Source of the DNA: UBA1479 sp040218445
GTDB taxonomy: Bacteria; Pseudomonadota; Alphaproteobacteria; Rhodospirillales; Casp-alpha2
Assembly: GCA_040218445.1 (NCBI GenBank)
Contig: JAVJRK010000012.1
Location: 248,001-312,000 of the forward strand
Length of the DNA stretch: 64,000 nucleotides
Direction: 5' to 3'
Shown: positions 32,576 to 41,603 of the stretch, piece after piece
Layout of the letters: each line of letters starts with the position of its first letter
How positions within the stretch are numbered: position 1 is the first letter of the stretch
The notes under the pieces: generated by a model
What the model was told of the DNA's origin: nothing
Database searches by the model: none
Seen by the model: only the letters and a program-made list of their open reading frames with translations
Program-made: the position numbers and the translations under genes

Positions 32576-33511
32576 CTAGTTCCGGTTTTCGGGTGCGGTC
32601 ACATCACGCACGCCGTCACCCAACAGGTTGATCGACAAGATCAGGGCGAACAACGCCGCGCCGGGGATGCCGATCAGCCAGGCATCGAAGAACATCATGC
32701 CCTTGGCCTCACTGATCATCAGGCCCCAACTGGGTGCCGGCGGCTGAACGCCCAGTCCCAGGAACGAGAGGGCCGCTTCCAGCAAAATGGCATGGGCCAT
32801 TTCCAGGGTGGCCACGACGATCAAATGATTGACCACGTTGGGCATGATTTCCGCCATGATGATGCGGAAGGTGGAACAGCCGCAGGCCTGCGCCGCCGCC
32901 ACATAATCCAGATTACGCACCTGCATGGTCGTACTTCGCATGACCACGGCGAAGCGGTCCCATATGAGCAGCCCCAGGACCCAGATCACGATCCACAGGC
33001 TTGATCCGACCAGCGACACCACAGCCAGCGCCACCAACACGACCGGCATGGACAGGCGCGTGGTGATGATGAAGTTGACGATCATGTCGACACGCCCGCC
33101 GAAATACCCGGCGGCAACACCCAAGGCCGTGCCGATCACGCCGGATATAAGCATGGCCGAAAACCCGATCAGCAGCGAGATTTTGGCGCCGTGCACCAGG
33201 CGCGTCAGATAATCGCGTCCCTGCAGGTCCGTGCCCAGCGGATGGGCGGGGTCGTATTTCGGGCTGTCGTGCCAGAACGGTGGTTTCAGCTTTTGCGACA
33301 GGTCCTGATCCAGGATCGGATCGAACGGCGTCAACAAGGGCGCGAACAACGCAATCAGAATAATCGCCAGAAGCACGGCACCGCCGATCAGGATGCCGTA
33401 GTGCCCGAATACGCGCCGGCGCATCTGTGCCGCGGGCGACGGTTCGAGAATTTTCTCGGCGGCGGGGTCGATCGCGGTCACGGCCACCGAAGGGGAATCT
33501 TGCGGTGCCAT
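32576..33511 (-). CDS. peptide-type ABC transporter permease (DppC/OppC)
   Basis: A 311-aa inner-membrane permease with about six helices and the binding-protein-dependent inner-membrane-component loop (YVAAAQACGCSTFRIIMAEIMPN, about residues 200-222) that docks to the ATPases. The N-terminal cytoplasmic tail and the PFDPILDQDLSQKLKPP segment are typical of DppC. Its start is only 1 nt from the preceding permease stop, so the pair is co-translated. Confidence 0.93.
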   Translation of the reverse strand: MAPQDSPSVAVTAIDPAAEKILEPSPAAQMRRRVFGHYGILIGGAVLLAIILIALFAPLLTPFDPILDQDLSQKLKPPFWHDSPKYDPAHPLGTDLQGRDYLTRLVHGAKISLLIGFSAMLISGVIGTALGVAAGYFGGRVDMIVNFIITTRLSMPVVLVALAVVSLVGSSLWIVIWVLGLLIWDRFAVVMRSTTMQVRNLDYVAAAQACGCSTFRIIMAEIMPNVVNHLIVVATLEMAHAILLEAALSFLGLGVQPPAPSWGLMISEAKGMMFFDAWLIGIPGAALFALILSINLLGDGVRDVTAPENRN

Positions 33512-33512
33512 A

Positions 33513-34430
33513 TCAGGTCACCCGAATTCGAGGATCAAGGAAGGCATTCAGCATATCCGCCAGGAAAGTGATCAGGATGTAGAAACAGGACAGGACCAGC
33601 ACGATCGCCTGCATCATGGGCAGATCAGCGCGCTGGATCGTTTCCCAGGCCAGGAAGCCCAGGCCGTTGATGGCGAAAATCGTCTCGATCACGATCGAAC
33701 CGCCCAGCATGAAGCCGAACTGCACCGCGGCCAGCGACACAACCGGGATGATCGCGTTGCGCAGGGCATGCTTGAACAGCACCGTCAACGGGCGCAACCC
33801 CTTGGCCTTCGCCGTGCGGATGTAATCGGAGGTCAGAACTTCGAGCATGCCCGCACGGGTCAGGCGCATAACGCCCGGCGTCACGTAATAGCCCAGTGCC
33901 ATGGCCGGCATGATGAAGTTCATCCAACTGTCCGTGCCCGTAATGGGCAGCACCCGGAACTGGATGCCCAGGAAATAGATCAGGATCAGCGCGAACCAGA
34001 AACTGGGCAGCGCCTGCCCCACCACGGCCAGCGTCAAGGCGAACCGGTCGATGATGGAATTGGGCCGGATCGCAGCCGCCACGCCCAAGGGGATCGACAG
34101 GATCAACGCGAACGAAATGGCACAGCCCGCAAGGATCAAGGTGTTGGGCAGGCGTTCGACAATAACGCCCGAAATATCGGCCTTGAGATAATGGGAGCGG
34201 CCCAAATCACCCTGCAGGGCACGCCCCAGCCAATCGAAATACTGCACGATGATCGGCCGGTCATACCCGTAGGATTTTCGCACGTGTTCGATTTCTTCGT
34301 TCGACGCGGCCTCGCCGGCAAGCGCCACGGCGGGATCGCCCGAAACGTAGATCAAGGAAAAGGTAATGACGGAAACGGTCAGAGCCACCAGAAAGGCGAC
34401 GCCCAGCCGCTTCAGAATATATTTCACCAT
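33513..34430 (-). CDS. peptide-type ABC transporter permease (DppB/OppB)
   Basis: A 305-aa permease: MVKYILKRLGVAFLVALTVSVITF forms the first helix, and the EAA-type loop YIRTAKAKGLRPLTVLFKHALRNA (about residues 202-225) contacts the ATPase. About six membrane helices. It lies 104 nt downstream of the binding-protein gene; that gap contains a strong hairpin. Confidence 0.93.
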   Translation of the reverse strand: MVKYILKRLGVAFLVALTVSVITFSLIYVSGDPAVALAGEAASNEEIEHVRKSYGYDRPIIVQYFDWLGRALQGDLGRSHYLKADISGVIVERLPNTLILAGCAISFALILSIPLGVAAAIRPNSIIDRFALTLAVVGQALPSFWFALILIYFLGIQFRVLPITGTDSWMNFIMPAMALGYYVTPGVMRLTRAGMLEVLTSDYIRTAKAKGLRPLTVLFKHALRNAIIPVVSLAAVQFGFMLGGSIVIETIFAINGLGFLAWETIQRADLPMMQAIVLVLSCFYILITFLADMLNAFLDPRIRVT

Positions 34431-34485
34431 ACTGCGCTAATTCCATTGCCGGCTGAAACCGGGCTGGCCGAAAGTTGGGAACGGC

Positions 34486-34515
34486 GGCCCGGCAGCTCGC
34501 TTGAGCCACCGGGCC
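34486..34515 (-). promoter_or_regulatory. hairpin between the binding-protein and permease genes
   Basis: GGCCCGG and CCGGGCC (7 bp) enclose an inner GCTC/GAGC stem with a GCTT loop. There is no T-run. Hairpins in this position in importer operons usually protect the binding-protein mRNA or lower downstream expression, giving more binding protein than permease. Confidence 0.5.
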
Positions 34516-34534
34516 AATCCGCACGACTTGGTCG

Positions 34535-36073
34535 TTACTTCCACTTGGCGGTGTAGAACCGCGGAATCTCGTCCGACGTGGTCTCGATCGAGAGCGACTT
34601 GTTGTAGGCGTAGTTCTTGGCGTAGGTGAACATGGGCAGCCAATAAACGTTCTTGGAAATCATGTTGAAGGCATCTTTGTACAATGCCTCACGTTCCGAA
34701 AGATCGGTCAGATTTCCTGCCTTGTTGATCAGCTCGTTGACCTTCGGGTCATTGGCCGGATCATCCTTGCCGCCCGAGAAGAACACACCGGCGCAAGCCG
34801 ACGCATCGGGGATCGAGTAAGAGCCCCAGGTCATATGGTGGACCGGGGTCACCCCGTTCTGGGCCAGCCCGCGCAATTTACGGTACTGCATATAGTTCAG
34901 CTTGGCCTTGACGCCGATCTTCGCCAGGTCGGAAATCACGGCTTCCGTGAATTCCCGCTGACGATAGGCGTAGATGTCGAACTCGAACCCGTTGGGATAG
35001 CCCGCTTCGGCCAACAGCTTCTTGGCCTTTTCGGGGTCATAATCCCAATTGTGGACGTCCTGAACGCAGCCGACCTGATCCGGATGGCACGGCGTGTTGA
35101 TAACCGCTGCCGCTTCGCCCACCAGGTTCTTGACGATGGATTCCCGGTTGATGGCATGGGCGATGGCTTCGCGCACGCGCTGATCCTTGAACGCCTTTAC
35201 GTTGGACGAACCGTCCACGTCAAAGGCCAGATAACTGATCCGCATGGTCTTGGCGTTGACGACCGAAACCTGGCCGGAATCCTTCAGACGTTCGGCCTGG
35301 TCCTTGGGCACATCCCAAATCCAGTCGACACCACCGGTCAGCAGTTCGGCCATCTGCGTGTTCATTTCCTTGATCGTGCGATAGACCAAGTTCTTGATCG
35401 CCGGCTTGCCTTTGGGGCTGCCATCGAAATAGTTATCGTTGCGCTCCATGACGATCTTCTCGCCGGCCACGATCTCGGTGATCTTGTAGGGACCGGTTCC
35501 GTTCGGCGCGACCGCACCGAAGTCCTTTTTACCGTCTTTGGTCACCGGCGCCTTGTCGTAATGACCGGCGTTCAGCATGGGAACGGCCTGCGCCAGATAG
35601 GCAAGGGCTGCGGGAAACGGCTTGTGCAGGTGAATGCGAACGCTGTTCGGGCCGGTCTTTTCGGCCGACTTCATCCAATTGACGTTCTTCAGCGTGACGA
35701 TTCCATTGTCCTTATTGGTGGTGAAATCGACCGTGTAGATGACGTCTTCCGGGCCGAAGCTGGAACCGTCATGGAATTTGACGTCGTCGCGCAATTCGAA
35801 ATCCAGGGTCACGTTGTCGACCCATTTGTAGGATTTCGCCAGCAACGGAACGAACTTTCCGCTTTCCAAATCCCGGAACAGCAAGCCGTCCCACGCCGTG
35901 TTACCGATGATGACCAGTTCACGAGTCCGGTTGAAGTACGGATCGACAACCGCGGATTCGCGGTCCGTCACCCAGGTCAGCGTGTCATTGGCCTTACCCG
36001 CCATCGCCACGCCCGAGCCAATACCCATCGCGACGATCGCAACCGGCAGACTCTTCAGAATTTGACGAATCAT
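34535..36073 (-). CDS. peptide-type ABC transporter substrate-binding protein
   Basis: A 512-aa periplasmic solute-binding protein of the SBP_bac_5 (DppA/OppA) family. Residues 1-25 are the signal peptide (SLPVAIVAMGIGSGVAMA). Family text includes the LLAKSYKWVDNVTLDFELRD and VKFHDGSSFGPEDVIYTVDF region at about 85-125. The start at 36073 has GGAG six bases upstream; a longer reading frame upstream encodes no signal peptide. It is the promoter-proximal gene of the 13-kb operon and sets the ligand specificity, which cannot be read from sequence (peptides, opines and N-acyl amino acids all use this family). Confidence 0.92.
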   Translation of the reverse strand: MIRQILKSLPVAIVAMGIGSGVAMAGKANDTLTWVTDRESAVVDPYFNRTRELVIIGNTAWDGLLFRDLESGKFVPLLAKSYKWVDNVTLDFELRDDVKFHDGSSFGPEDVIYTVDFTTNKDNGIVTLKNVNWMKSAEKTGPNSVRIHLHKPFPAALAYLAQAVPMLNAGHYDKAPVTKDGKKDFGAVAPNGTGPYKITEIVAGEKIVMERNDNYFDGSPKGKPAIKNLVYRTIKEMNTQMAELLTGGVDWIWDVPKDQAERLKDSGQVSVVNAKTMRISYLAFDVDGSSNVKAFKDQRVREAIAHAINRESIVKNLVGEAAAVINTPCHPDQVGCVQDVHNWDYDPEKAKKLLAEAGYPNGFEFDIYAYRQREFTEAVISDLAKIGVKAKLNYMQYRKLRGLAQNGVTPVHHMTWGSYSIPDASACAGVFFSGGKDDPANDPKVNELINKAGNLTDLSEREALYKDAFNMISKNVYWLPMFTYAKNYAYNKSLSIETTSDEIPRFYTAKWK

Positions 36074-36246
36074 ATCTTGCTCCCTTGGTTCTACTCCCTG
36101 CCGCCTTTTCATTTCATCGTTGAACTTATCGCCGGCAGTCAGGACTTCCCCATATCGGGAAAGCTGAAAGCATTTCAAAGCATAGGCGGACCGAATGCAA
36201 GGAGGTATAAGGGGGCCAACAGACCACAACAAAAGGGTCCAAAATC

Positions 36247-37656
36247 TTGACCCATTCCACCTTTCCGCAAATTGATGCGCGCCGCGCCCTGGCGGGCATT
36301 CTAAAAAACCTGGACTTAGCCCCTTCCCTGGCGGATCAGGTCGCATTCACCGGTCAGGACCCGATCCTTCCGACCAATTTCAAATTGGGCACGGCGGGGG
36401 CCGCCGTATTAGGCGCTGTGGGGCTGGCCGCCGATACACTTCATCATCTGAAAACCGGCCGACATCAGAAAATCGCCGTTGATCACCGGGCAGCCGCCCT
36501 GGCCATGCGTTCCAACCGGCACATACGCCTGGGCAGGGATGATTCCGGCCCGTCCTGGGCCGATATTTCAGGCCTTTATCAATGCGGCGACGGGCGCTGG
36601 GTCCAGCTTCACTGCAATTATCCCTGGCTGGCCGAAGGCGTGTTGGAAATTCTGGGCTGCGCCGCCCTGCGTGACGAGGTCGCGGCCCGGCTGACCACCT
36701 GGGACGCGGCCGCGTTCGAAGCCGCCGTGGCCGAAAGAAACCTCTGCGCCTTTATGGTTCGTGACCGGGATGAATGGGCCGCACATCCCCAGGGTCAGGC
36801 GGTCGCGAGCCTGCCCCTGATGACGATCGAAAAAATCGGTGACGCGCCGCCGCACCCCCTTCCCCAAGGCGACCGCCCGCTGTCGGGCATTCGTGCGCTG
36901 GAACTGGCACGGGTCATCGCCGGGCCCGTTTCCGGGCGGACCATGGCCGAACACGGCGCCGACGTCATGCGGATCGGCCGGCCCGACCGGCCCGACGATC
37001 TAAGCCTGATCCAGGACACGGGACATGGCAAATTGGCCGCCGACCTGGACCTGCGGGACGCGGGGGCGCGGGACCGCATGGATGCCCTGATCAAACAGGC
37101 GGATGTGATCACCCAGGGCCACCGCCCCGGCACCCTGGCCGGGCGGGGACTATCGGCGGAACGGCTGGCAGAACTGCGACCCGGCATCGTTTTCGTCAAC
37201 CTGTGCGCCTGGGGCCACGAAGGACCTTGGGCACATCGGCGGGGCTTCGATTCCCTGGCTCAATGCGCCATGGGCATCGCCCATGAACACGGCACGCCGA
37301 CCCAACCCAAGCATCTGCCGGCACAGGCGCTGGATTACGTTTCCGGGTATTTGGGGGCCGTCGGCGCCATGGAAGGCCTGCGCCGCCGCGCCACCATCGG
37401 GGGCAGTTGGATGGTGCGAATCTCGCTTGCCCAAAGCGGACATTGGATCGACGGCCTGGGGCGCATCGACGGGCCCGATGCACGCGGCCTGCCCGAACCC
37501 CAATATGAAGATATCGCCGATCTGATGGAAACCCATGACACGGCCTGGGGACCCATGGAGCATCTGAAACCGGTTCTTGAAATGTCGGAAACCCCGCCCC
37601 GTTGGGACCGCCCGGCGGTGCCGCTGGGCACGCATTCGCCTGCATGGCCGGATTGA
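36247..37656 (+). CDS. family III (CaiB/BaiF) CoA transferase-like protein
   Basis: A 469-aa protein of the CaiB/BaiF CoA-transferase family. The canonical N-terminal fold is at about residues 215-390 (LSGIRALELARVIAGPVSGRTMAEHGADVMRI; RPGTLAGRGLSAERLAELRPGIVFVNLCAWGHEGPWAHRRGFDSLAQ). About 200 residues before it look like a partial, diverged second copy, as in the long subgroup. The start codon appears to be TTG at 36247; a ribosome site is weak, so the start is uncertain. Acyl-CoA donor and acceptor are unknown. It is divergent from the transporter operon. Confidence 0.8.
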   Translation: MTHSTFPQIDARRALAGILKNLDLAPSLADQVAFTGQDPILPTNFKLGTAGAAVLGAVGLAADTLHHLKTGRHQKIAVDHRAAALAMRSNRHIRLGRDDSGPSWADISGLYQCGDGRWVQLHCNYPWLAEGVLEILGCAALRDEVAARLTTWDAAAFEAAVAERNLCAFMVRDRDEWAAHPQGQAVASLPLMTIEKIGDAPPHPLPQGDRPLSGIRALELARVIAGPVSGRTMAEHGADVMRIGRPDRPDDLSLIQDTGHGKLAADLDLRDAGARDRMDALIKQADVITQGHRPGTLAGRGLSAERLAELRPGIVFVNLCAWGHEGPWAHRRGFDSLAQCAMGIAHEHGTPTQPKHLPAQALDYVSGYLGAVGAMEGLRRRATIGGSWMVRISLAQSGHWIDGLGRIDGPDARGLPEPQYEDIADLMETHDTAWGPMEHLKPVLEMSETPPRWDRPAVPLGTHSPAWPD

Positions 37657-37691
37657 CCGCCTGATCGGGTTGATTGATAGCCCTAAAGGGC

Positions 37692-38633
37692 TCAGCCCTC
37701 GGTCGTGCCTTTGACCGCGGCGTCGGGCGTGCCCTTTACCCTGGCTTCACGGTAGGTGATGTACAGGGTCGAACAGAACACCACGGTGCCGCCGATCCAG
37801 GTCCAAAGATCGGGAAATTCACCGAACATCACATAGCCGAGCCCCGCCGCCCATAACAGGCGGGTGAAGTCGGCGGGCATGACGGCCGTGGTTTCGCCCA
37901 ACTGCATGGCCTTGGCCATGGCAAGATGGGCGCCCGTCGCCAGCAATCCGATGGCGACCAGTTCGCCGAACTGCGCCCAGGTCGGCCATTCCCACACAAA
38001 GACCGCGAACAGCAGCGTCACGGGCGTGAAGTAAACCGATGAATAGAACACGATGGTGACCGGCGAATCATAGCGCACCAGAATCTTGACCATCAGCAGC
38101 GCGCCCGCCCACAACACCGTCGATCCAAGGGCCCACATATATCCGGGGCTGATTTCCTGAAACCCGGGGCGCAGAATAATCGCCGTGCCGACGAACCCCA
38201 CGGCAAGCGCGCCCCAACGGCGCAGGCCCATTTTTTCGCCGAACAGAAAGACCGCGCCCAAGGACGTATAGAGTACGACCGTGAAGCTCAGCGCCGTGGC
38301 ATCGCCCACGGGTACCAGCGACAGGGCATAGAACCAGCTTAACATCGCGCCCAGACCGATCACGGCGCGCATCAGCTGCAAATCCGGGCGTTTGCTTTTC
38401 CAGGCGTGCCGATCCTGACGCATCAGCAGGGGCGTGAGCACGACCAGCGCCACCACATTTCGGAAGAACGCAACCTCGAACGGATGCAGTTCCTGGGTCA
38501 TGTCGCGGACCAGCGCATGCAGGCAGGAAATCAGGATCGCGCCCAGGAGCATGAACAGAATGCCCCGGAAGTTGTCGACCTTCCTGGGACCTGCCGGTGT
38601 CATTTGATCGCTCAGGTCCGGGGTCGTCGCCAT
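37692..38633 (-). CDS. EamA/DMT-superfamily transporter
   Basis: A 313-aa protein with about ten hydrophobic helices in two EamA halves (FRGILFMLLGAILISCLHALV near the start; YMWALGSTVLWAGALLMVKI at the centre; FTRLLWAAGLGYVMFGEFPD in the second half). Start at 38633 (MATTPDL); a longer upstream frame overlaps the divergent oxidoreductase gene and lacks similarity. It is probably a metabolite exporter of the S-adenosylmethionine/amino-acid type seen in many alphaproteobacteria; substrate unknown. Confidence 0.87.
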   Translation of the reverse strand: MATTPDLSDQMTPAGPRKVDNFRGILFMLLGAILISCLHALVRDMTQELHPFEVAFFRNVVALVVLTPLLMRQDRHAWKSKRPDLQLMRAVIGLGAMLSWFYALSLVPVGDATALSFTVVLYTSLGAVFLFGEKMGLRRWGALAVGFVGTAIILRPGFQEISPGYMWALGSTVLWAGALLMVKILVRYDSPVTIVFYSSVYFTPVTLLFAVFVWEWPTWAQFGELVAIGLLATGAHLAMAKAMQLGETTAVMPADFTRLLWAAGLGYVMFGEFPDLWTWIGGTVVFCSTLYITYREARVKGTPDAAVKGTTEG

Positions 38634-38730
38634 GGCTTCACTATAGACGCGGGCCGAGGTCTGGCAATAAGGTCGTCGCCCCGTTATGGGGCCAATTGCA
38701 TACAATCCATTGGGAAGGGTCTTCACCATC

Positions 38731-39726
38731 ATGATCAACGCAGGTATCGCCGGTTTGGGAAAATGGGGCCAGGTTCTGGTCAATTCCATCCACGGAAAAA
38801 GTGATAAAATCAAAGTTACCGCCGGATGCACCGGACGTAAGGCAAAGGCCGAAGCCTATTGCCGGGAAAAAGGGATAGACCTGCGCGACGGCCTGGCCGA
38901 CCTGTTGAACGACCCGGACCTGGACGCGGTGATCCTGGCGACCCCGCACAGTCAGCACGCGGATCAGGTGATCGCCGCCGCCGCCGCCGGCAAACATATT
39001 TTCATCGAAAAGCCCTTCACCCTGGACCGCGCCAGCGCCCAGGCCGCCGCCGATGCCGCCGATGCGGCCGGCGTTCAGCTGGCCCTGGGCCACAACCGGC
39101 GGTTCCATCCGGCGATCGTCCGCATGAAGGAATTGGTGACCTCGGGCGAGTTGGGGCAAATCCTTCATATCGAAGGCAACTTGAGCAGCCCCAGCGCCAT
39201 GCGCTTTCCGGCCGACGGCTGGCGCGCGCAATCCGATGAAAGCCCCGCCGGCGGCATGACCGGCATGGGCATCCACGTGGTCGATGCCATGATCAATCAA
39301 TTGGGGATGATCGATGAAGTCGATGCCCGGTCCTATCGCCGGTTCCTGGAAATCGACGTCGATGACACCACATCCATGTTGTTCCGTTTTGCCTCGGGGG
39401 CGACGGGATATCTCGGCACTTTCACCGCGACGGCGCCCCTGTGGCGGATTCAGGTGTTCGGCACGGGCGGCTGGGCGGAAATGCACAACTACGACCGCCT
39501 GACCATCCGCCGGGTCCTGCCCGATATCACCGTGCAGCCGGACGAAATCGTCGAATACGGTAAATTCGACATGGAACAGGCCGAACTGGAAGCCTTCGCC
39601 GATGCCTGCGCGGGTGGTGCGGCTTATCCCCTGACACCGGCCGAAGCCGTACACGGCACCGCCGTTCTGGAGGCCGTGATCAAAAGTGCGGCCGACGGCA
39701 AACCGGTCCTGTTGGCGGATATCTGA
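38731..39726 (+). CDS. Gfo/Idh/MocA-family NAD(P)-dependent oxidoreductase
   Basis: A 331-aa oxidoreductase: Rossmann start INAGIAGLGKWGQVLVNSI, the EKPFTLD motif (about residue 91) that supplies the catalytic Lys, and GMTGMGIHVVDAMINQLG carrying the conserved His. Start at 38731 gives the Rossmann fold at the extreme N-terminus. It probably acts on a sugar, inositol or hydroxy acid. A small membrane-protein gene follows 4 nt after its stop. Confidence 0.88.
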   Translation: MINAGIAGLGKWGQVLVNSIHGKSDKIKVTAGCTGRKAKAEAYCREKGIDLRDGLADLLNDPDLDAVILATPHSQHADQVIAAAAAGKHIFIEKPFTLDRASAQAAADAADAAGVQLALGHNRRFHPAIVRMKELVTSGELGQILHIEGNLSSPSAMRFPADGWRAQSDESPAGGMTGMGIHVVDAMINQLGMIDEVDARSYRRFLEIDVDDTTSMLFRFASGATGYLGTFTATAPLWRIQVFGTGGWAEMHNYDRLTIRRVLPDITVQPDEIVEYGKFDMEQAELEAFADACAGGAAYPLTPAEAVHGTAVLEAVIKSAADGKPVLLADI

Positions 39727-39730
39727 CGCC

Positions 39731-40018
39731 ATGTGGTTCGTGATGCGCCAGTTGATGCGGTACGGGCGCTATGTCGCCTGGACCGCCGCTGCCGCATCCG
39801 CCGCCGCCGTCTATGGCTACATGTCCACGCGCGAGGACATCACCCTGTTCGGTGGCGCACCGCACGTCATCGAATGGTGGGAGCCCTATGTCTGGCCCGC
39901 TGTGGCGTTCATCGTGGTCGGGCGGGTGCTGCGCATGATGCTGGGCCGGTTCGCATCTGCGGCGAACCAGCATGTGGCGCGTCTCCGGCGCGGGGATATC
40001 TTCGGGCCCCGCCCCTGA
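39731..40018 (+). CDS. small hypothetical membrane protein
   Basis: 95 aa with two hydrophobic segments (about residues 14-31 and 51-66) and a basic C-terminus (RFASAANQHVARLRRGD). No recognised family. The start ATG is 4 nt after the oxidoreductase stop, suggesting co-transcription. Composition matches the neighbouring genes and the ORF closes before the convergent yqaE gene, which supports it as real. Confidence 0.6.
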   Translation: MWFVMRQLMRYGRYVAWTAAAASAAAVYGYMSTREDITLFGGAPHVIEWWEPYVWPAVAFIVVGRVLRMMLGRFASAANQHVARLRRGDIFGPRP

Positions 40019-40036
40019 ACGGGTCGGTGGAAACGC

Positions 40037-40255
40037 TTAGCTTTCGCCGCTGTCTCCGCCACCGCCGCCCATGCCGGCCTGCGCGATTTTCTTATCCGTG
40101 GTGTAATTGTTGAGCGCCCAAATCGCCCAAATCGCCGCCGGAATCCAGCCGATCAGCGTCAATTGCAGGATCAGGCAGATAATGCCCTGGATGGGCCGGC
40201 CAATGGTGAAGAACACGAACCACGGAATCAAAATTGCCAGAATCAATCGGATCAT
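40037..40255 (-). CDS. YqaE/Pmp3-family small membrane protein
   Basis: 72 aa: the YqaE/PMP3 signature with two membrane helices (IRLILAILIPWFVFFTIGR; IICLILQLTLIGWIPAAIWAIWAL). The tail is Gly-rich (MGGGGGDSGES), an addition to the usual roughly 50-aa core. The ATG at 40255 has AAGGG eight bases upstream; a GTG nine bases earlier is the alternative. Homologues respond to salt or membrane stress, and the osmolyte genes elsewhere in the window fit that. Confidence 0.88.
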   Translation of the reverse strand: MIRLILAILIPWFVFFTIGRPIQGIICLILQLTLIGWIPAAIWAIWALNNYTTDKKIAQAGMGGGGGDSGES

Positions 40256-40427
40256 GGATAACACCCTTTATCTAGAATCCCCCCGGACTCCGAACCGGAA
40301 CGTTAGCCCGCCCGGAACTTCCTGACAATTGGCGCCTGACAATCACGCACGCATCGCCTAATTTCCGGCGCGCGTTATATTGTCCCTGCGGCTCCTTGCT
40401 GCATCACCCGTTTTGGACTTTGCATTC

Positions 40428-41501
40428 ATGAAGGTTGACCAGTTCGATTTCGACCTGCCGCAAGAGCTGATCGCCCAGAAACCGGCCAGCCCGCGCGATT
40501 CAGCACGCCTGCTGGAAGTCGCGCCGGACGGGTTGAACGACCTGGGCGTGCGCGACCTACCCAACCTGCTTCGTCCCGGCGACGTCATGGTCGTCAACGA
40601 CACGCGGGTCATTCCCGCCCGCCTGACCGGCAAACGCGGTGACGCGGCCCGCCCCGGCCCGGCCGAAGGCGGCGCCAAGGTCGAAGTCACTTTGCACAAA
40701 TGGGATGCCGACGGCACCTGGCGGGCCTTTGCCCGCCCGGCGCGCAAACTGGCCGAACGCGATCATATCGTGTTCGCCCCCGGGTTTTCCTGCGACGTCG
40801 TCCGCAAGCTGGACGGAGGCGAAGTGATCCTGCGATTCAACAAGGCGGGACCGGATCTGAAAGACGCGCTGGAGCAATTCGGCGTCATGCCCCTGCCGCC
40901 CTATATCAAGCGCGAAGCCACGGGCGACGACGCGGACAAGGACGACTACCAAACCCTGTTCGCCGCGCGCGACGGCGCCGTGGCCGCGCCCACGGCATCG
41001 CTGCATTTCACGCCCGATCTGTTGCAGGCGCTGGATGCCCGGGGAGTCGAGCGGGTGTCCCTGACCTTGCATGTGGGTGCCGGCACCTTCCTTCCCGTGC
41101 GCGAGGAAGACACCCGCCATCACGTGATGCATTCCGAATGGGGTGAAATCAGCGAACAGGCTGCCGATTTCATCAATCAGGCGCGGGCCGCCGGGGGCCG
41201 GATCGTCGCCTGCGGGTCGACCGCCATGCGCCTTCTGGAATCAGCCGCCGATGCGGACGGTCTGATCAAGCCGTTCAAGGGCGATACGGACATCTTCATC
41301 ACTCCCGGCTACAAATTCCGCGCCGTGGATATGATGGTGACCAATTTCCACCTCCCGCGCTCGACCCTGTTCATGCTGGTCGCCGCCTTTGCCGGACTGG
41401 ACCGGATGAAAGCCGCCTATGCCCATGCCATGGCGGAAAACTACCGCTTCTATTCCTACGGCGACGCCAGCCTGCTGCACCGGAACGACGGCGCCGCGTG
41501 A
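40428..41501 (+). CDS. queA: S-adenosylmethionine:tRNA ribosyltransferase-isomerase
   Basis: A 357-aa QueA enzyme that transfers the ribosyl part of SAM to preQ1 in tRNA, forming epoxyqueuosine. Start MKVDQFDFDLPQELIAQ is the canonical N-terminus. Further signatures are VNDTRVIPARLTGKR, LTLHVGAGTFLPVREED and TDIFITPGYKFRAVDMMVTNFHLPRSTL. It opens a region where most queuosine genes are found; tgt lies 2 kb downstream. Confidence 0.95.
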   Translation: MKVDQFDFDLPQELIAQKPASPRDSARLLEVAPDGLNDLGVRDLPNLLRPGDVMVVNDTRVIPARLTGKRGDAARPGPAEGGAKVEVTLHKWDADGTWRAFARPARKLAERDHIVFAPGFSCDVVRKLDGGEVILRFNKAGPDLKDALEQFGVMPLPPYIKREATGDDADKDDYQTLFAARDGAVAAPTASLHFTPDLLQALDARGVERVSLTLHVGAGTFLPVREEDTRHHVMHSEWGEISEQAADFINQARAAGGRIVACGSTAMRLLESAADADGLIKPFKGDTDIFITPGYKFRAVDMMVTNFHLPRSTLFMLVAAFAGLDRMKAAYAHAMAENYRFYSYGDASLLHRNDGAA

Positions 41502-41518
41502 CCCGCTGCCCCTATACT

Positions 41519-41532
41519 GACGTATGTCAGAC
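41519..41532. promoter_or_regulatory. short inverted repeat between queA and the small membrane-protein gene
   Basis: CTGAC-GTAT-GTCAG, a perfect 5-4-5 dyad 72 nt before the next gene. Its shape recalls FNR/FixK sites but the outer bases differ, so the call is weak. Confidence 0.2.
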
Positions 41533-41603
41533 TACGGCAAGGCTTTCATTGCATTCTAGTTTATGTTTATCTCCGCTCGCTCTTGAGGTCGGTGAAACCA
41601 TCA

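Noticed and set aside
36200..36207. Strong GGAGGT ribosome-site-like sequence before the CoA transferase gene
   Set aside because: No start codon within a useful distance; probably coincidental.
36074..36246. Extended coding start of the transporter binding protein
   Set aside because: The upstream frame lacks a signal peptide, whereas the ATG at 36073 gives one and has a ribosome site.
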